DNA of 64,000 nucleotides from the NCBI GenBank assembly GCA_964019055.1, contig OZ025217.1:4572617-4636616 (forward strand), given 5' to 3'. The translations under genes were made by a program, and so were the position numbers. How positions within the stretch are numbered: position 1 is the first letter of the stretch; each line of letters opens with the position of its first letter. This stretch comes from Anthopleura xanthogrammica. Taxonomy: Eukaryota; Cnidaria; Anthozoa; Actiniaria; Actiniidae. A model generated the notes under the pieces. The model did no database searches. It was not told the DNA's origin and saw only the letters and a list, made by a program, of their open reading frames with translations. Shown one piece after another: positions 60,401-64,000 of this stretch.

Positions 60401-62835
60401 ATTTCCTTGACTTGTCAGATGCAGGTCGAGTATTTCTAATGGGCCAAAGAAAAGTATGGTGTATCAAGCTAGTAAAACTAAGATATTTCTTCGTAACTGA
60501 ACGAACTGTTAACAAAGTTCTATATATTTTGATGTCCAATGAAGGCAGGTATTCGCTCTCTGTATTTTTCTGTCTTAGTTCAGTAGAAGTCATCATTCAG
60601 AGCTAATTTCCAACTTTTTTAAATTTGCTTCGGCCTCTACATGAGATTCACCGTTGTTTTTACACATCTTTTAACAAATTTCACAATCTAAACCTTGATT
60701 TTCTGTTCTTATTAAGCCGCAAAATTGCCATTTTTAAACATATCTATTTCTTTTCTTTTTTCTTCCTCTTTTTTCCAATATATTAATTTTTACGAATTTT
60801 TGCTCGATCGCCGGTCCAAAACTTTTGGGACGAATAGAAAACTGAAATATAAAACTAGTCCTGAAAAGGTAGCAAATATCTAATCAATAAAAGCGCTTAA
60901 GAGATGTAAAAATTATAATAGTCGACACGGAAGAGATGACTAGTAAGATTGAACTCTCAGTTGTTTGGGAGCCAAGGTCCTTCTATACAATTCGCAACAC
61001 TTGAAAATTTGATTTTCTTCATCCAATATTCCAGAATGAGGTAGATCTTAAAACAAACTTGCCGTACTTCATTTTTATAAATCATCCATATTTTACTTGG
61101 GATTCAAGATGATTCTAAATCCGCCAGTGAACTAATGTCATAAATATTTAAAACTAAAGGACAAGGCATACTTAAATTTGAATTTCGATTCAATTACAAA
61201 CAAAAAACATTTTCTCCTCTAGATCTGACATTACCGAACTTTCGCCTTTTTATTTCTTTTTTTGTTTTTTTAATATTTATGTTTTGTGTTTTTATCTTTT
61301 CCTCGTCAGGTCTTCATCGTGGTGGGCTTTGTCTACTCAGATACTGGTAAGACACATGAATACAGAGAAAAAAATTGAGGAATACGAAAAGTTTGAATTG
61401 CTTTTGGTATTCTATGTTAAGATGTGGGCTCATTATTATTACATGAATACCGAGTGAATTTGTCACGTCGGTTCTTTAATTTTAACTCTAACCAACAGCC
61501 TGTGCCACTTGTACCTTATTCGATTCAATGCACAAGAAATGTCATTTAGACATTATTTCAGAAAGAAAAAATCATTCAAAAACAACTGAATACGGTAGAA
61601 ATATTTATTAAAATGAAAAGTTTGCTGAATGCTACGTAGAATTCTCTATTGTTTCCTTTCGTAGCAATATTAGGTTTGCTTACCACACAACAAGACACCT
61701 TATTTCATGCAGTGCATTAACAATGTCCTATAGATGTTATTTAAAAAACAACACAAACTTTTTCTGACACTTGCTAACTTTCATTTTTGTTTTTCTAGGT
61801 GCCAATATTCTTGCATACTGGGCTCTCAATGGATCTGAACCAGAACTAAGGTAATTATCACTATACATTCGCTATCAATCTTGATGTAATATATATTTAT
61901 ATGAAATTTTCGCGAAATTAAGGTGACGTGGAAAACAAGTGTCGCTAAAATATAATAACGCAAAAAAAAAATTGGTGAATTTCAATTATCGTAGGGACAA
62001 AAAACGTAATTTTGCATCATTTTGAATGCCCCCCCCCCCCCCCTAACAAATATGCAAAACGAAAGCATAAGAGTAAAAATTGGAGATGATTGATGAGATT
62101 AATTTATTCCTTCTCGCTTTCATTTGCAGCCTTCATGGTGGACCCACTTTTGTCGAAGGTCGTTATCCAGGAAGTAAAGCCATCAATTTTAACCAACCAG
62201 CCAACTGCTTTGCACGAATTCCTAAAGTTGAACTTCGTGGCAGGAGTTTCACTCTTGCTCTCTGGGTTAAAGTGAACAGTATCCTTGCCGATAGAGGTCA
62301 AGTAATGTTTGGTGACTGGTACAGTCCATGGCAGTTCTTCATAGAAGTCAAAAACACTGGAATCATTCAGTTCCTTCGCCATTCAACAATGCAAGCTGGT
62401 ACTGTCCTAGTTTGTGCAGCACCTCCAGAATCGATGTTGGCCAATGGTTTCACATTGCTATTACGTGGGATCAATCAGGAGGCGTTACCAAACTTTACAT
62501 TGACGCTAAGGAAAACAATACTCTTGCCATTGACAAAAGTAGAATGTGGCAACCTCCAACAAGAGACACTTACGAGATAGGTGATGATGGACATGATAAG
62601 GAACACCAGTTTCTTGGTTCAGTCATGGATCTGTACATCATCGATGGTGTCTTAAATAGTGAACAGATAAATCATCTCAGAGGTGAGAACTAAGTAGTAG
62701 AGCCGAATCTTAAATAGTTTTTTACCATCAATGTGAAGCGAATCTCAAGTTTTAGTAATTTTTTAATGCACTATAGTAGTTTTGCTATTCTTATCAGCAA
62801 TTAAAATGCCGATTTAGCCTCAAAAAATATTTTAT

Positions 62836-63070
62836 AAAAGAAATAGAAGACGATTTTCTGTGTTATATAGCCTCATCTAAACACTTAACACTTGTGATGT
62901 TTACCATATATATTTAAGAAATAGAAGACGATTTTCTGTGTTATATAGCCTGATCTAAACACTTGTGATGTTCGGCTCGTGCTTTTCCTACGCTCTCTCG
63001 TGTTCTCCCAACATCACGCGTGTTTAGATCAGGCTATATAACACGGAAAATCGTCTTTTATTTCTTAAAT
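62836..63070. mobile_element. MITE-like element with duplicated left arm
   Basis: AGAAATAGAAGACGATTTTC, then TGTGTTATATAGCC, occurs twice in direct orientation (about 62838 and 62918) and once inverted at the right (GGCTATATAACACGGAAAAT, then CGTC, near 63032). It lies in the intron between the LamG and Ig exons of the second LamG/Ig gene. The matching intron of the first gene is only about 100 bp and lacks it. Confidence 0.75.
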
Positions 63071-63447
63071 CATATGTACATTATTCAGATATGCTTTATT
63101 TTATTTACAAAATTGCAATTCACTGTTCAAGGTGCGAATATTTTGTAATATAATATCATAATTTTTATTATTATTATTTTATTATTATCATCTCTTATTT
63201 TCTATTATTCTAGGATTCCTGGTAATCACATCAAGCTACCTGAACAACACGTTCGTGTTTACAAACGAGACAGTGAAATGTCAAGCCAAAGGTTCACCTA
63301 CTCCAAACGTGGCCTGGGCACGATCAGGGGTAGTGCTAGTAAACAAGACATCTACTGCAGAGATCACCATCACTGAGAATAATGGCGAGTACATGTGTGT
63401 TGCTTCCAACCAAGAAGGAGCAGAGAAATTGATTGTCAAGGCAAAAG

Positions 63448-64000
63448 GTGAGATCTTGCTCGTAAAAGTAAAATTTCCTCAGCTATCACAGGGAGAAATT
63501 CACTGCTATCTCAGCTAACAACCAAGCGAAGTGGACATGATTGTACATTTCTGAAAGCAAATACTGTGCTATCATGAGAAAATAATAAATTTAAACCTAT
63601 GTTTTCCTATTCATAAAAGTTAAAATTCGGCGGACGAAACAGCCACCTTCAGATTCACTAACAGCAACAACAAATCTTATTTGAACGTTATTTTGAAAAA
63701 AAACTGATAACGATTTTTAACAGCTTAGCGAAAAGAAAACGGTATTCCGACTGAGTTAGATCATTTATGCTCTCTTGATTAGAATTAATGAATGTCAAAG
63801 AACTTGATAAAAACCTGAGAATATTTTACGGCGAAGCTAGAAAAAAGGAAAGCAAAGAACAGAGTCGATCTCCGCTGCTAAACTGAAATTTGCTACTGCA
63901 TTCAAAAATCTCAATAATAATGTCAATTATCCTCCGTAAAACGAATGTATTCATATAAGTTCAAATCCTGCTGATTATAGTTTATCTAATCTGATGTTAA
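63448..64000. other. Intron of second LamG/Ig gene running off the right edge
   Basis: This follows the Ig exon donor (AAA G|GTGAGA). No sequence resembling the uromodulin-like exon is seen before the window ends. Confidence 0.5.

Larger units (their letters stand above)
59270..63447 (+). pseudogene. LamG/Ig multidomain protein paralog, frame-shifted and partial
   Basis: Candidate first exons are 59270-59287 or 60215-60232 (both encode MNLGLQ before a GTATTT donor). Exons 61310-61346, 61799-61850, 62130-62682 and 63214-63447 follow. They reproduce the signal peptide (MNLGLQ then VFIVVGFVYSDTG), the LamG domain and the Ig domain of the gene at 47936. Exon 62130-62682 is 553 nt against 560 nt in the paralog. 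A net 7-nt loss near 62387-62392, just after CGCCATTCAAC, shifts the frame, and the original frame stops at about 62580. Beyond the deletion the other frame again matches the paralog to the end of the exon. The uromodulin-like and PAN exons, if present, lie beyond the window. A recent pseudogene, a polymorphic null or an assembly error are all possible. The rest of the gene and its splice sites are intact. Confidence 0.75.

Overview
The window is eukaryotic and metazoan. Genes are split by GT-AG introns, coding exons are small, the DNA is AT-rich, and introns and spacers are full of short inverted-repeat transposons (MITEs), tRNA-derived SINEs and very long microsatellites. The gene set (laminin alpha-like, MCTP, CLN3/battenin-like, and a secreted LamG/Ig/uromodulin-like/PAN protein) and the style of the repeats suggest a cnidarian, probably an anthozoan such as a stony coral or sea anemone. 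That placement is inference.

Layout. (1) 404-7070, minus: 5' part of a laminin subunit alpha-like gene (signal peptide, laminin N-terminal domain, first laminin EGF repeats), running off the left edge. Its introns hold a 1.6-kb TTCATC-type microsatellite and several MITEs. (2) 9308-18552, plus: a complete MCTP gene (three C2 domains, two C-terminal membrane segments). Sixteen constitutive exons join in frame to 821 codons, and a 60-nt phase 1-1 cassette exon would add 20 residues in a calcium loop of the first C2 domain. (3) 21191-23230, minus: a two-exon gene for an unrecognised 477-residue hydrophilic protein. (4) 25393-47262: four CLN3/battenin-like genes in the order +, -, -, +. Each is complete, has two exons, and carries its single intron at the same site in phase 1. 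This looks like a lineage-specific expansion of a lysosomal membrane protein family that is single-copy in most animals. (5) 47936-57242, plus: a secreted protein with a LamG-like domain, an Ig domain, a uromodulin/GP2/OIT3-like cysteine-rich domain and a PAN/apple domain. A close tandem paralog follows at 59270 to beyond 63447. It has a net 7-bp loss in its LamG exon that breaks the frame, and two near-identical candidate signal-peptide exons.

Mobile DNA. The third intron of the first LamG/Ig gene (51754-54738) is a transposon nest absent from its paralog, where the matching intron is only 279 bp. It holds a tRNA-derived SINE, a Penelope-like element 3' end whose coding sequence forms one arm of an 86-bp perfect palindrome, a hammerhead-ribozyme-like fold about 290 bp downstream, another SINE, and a 537-bp hAT-type MITE with a perfect 8-bp target duplication. 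Enormous uninterrupted (TTTA)n, (CATC)n and TTCATC-type arrays lie in or beside genes.

No CRISPR arrays, operons, rRNA genes or convincing functional tRNA genes were seen. All exon boundaries were read by eye from splice consensus, reading frame and homology, so untranslated ends are mostly undefined.
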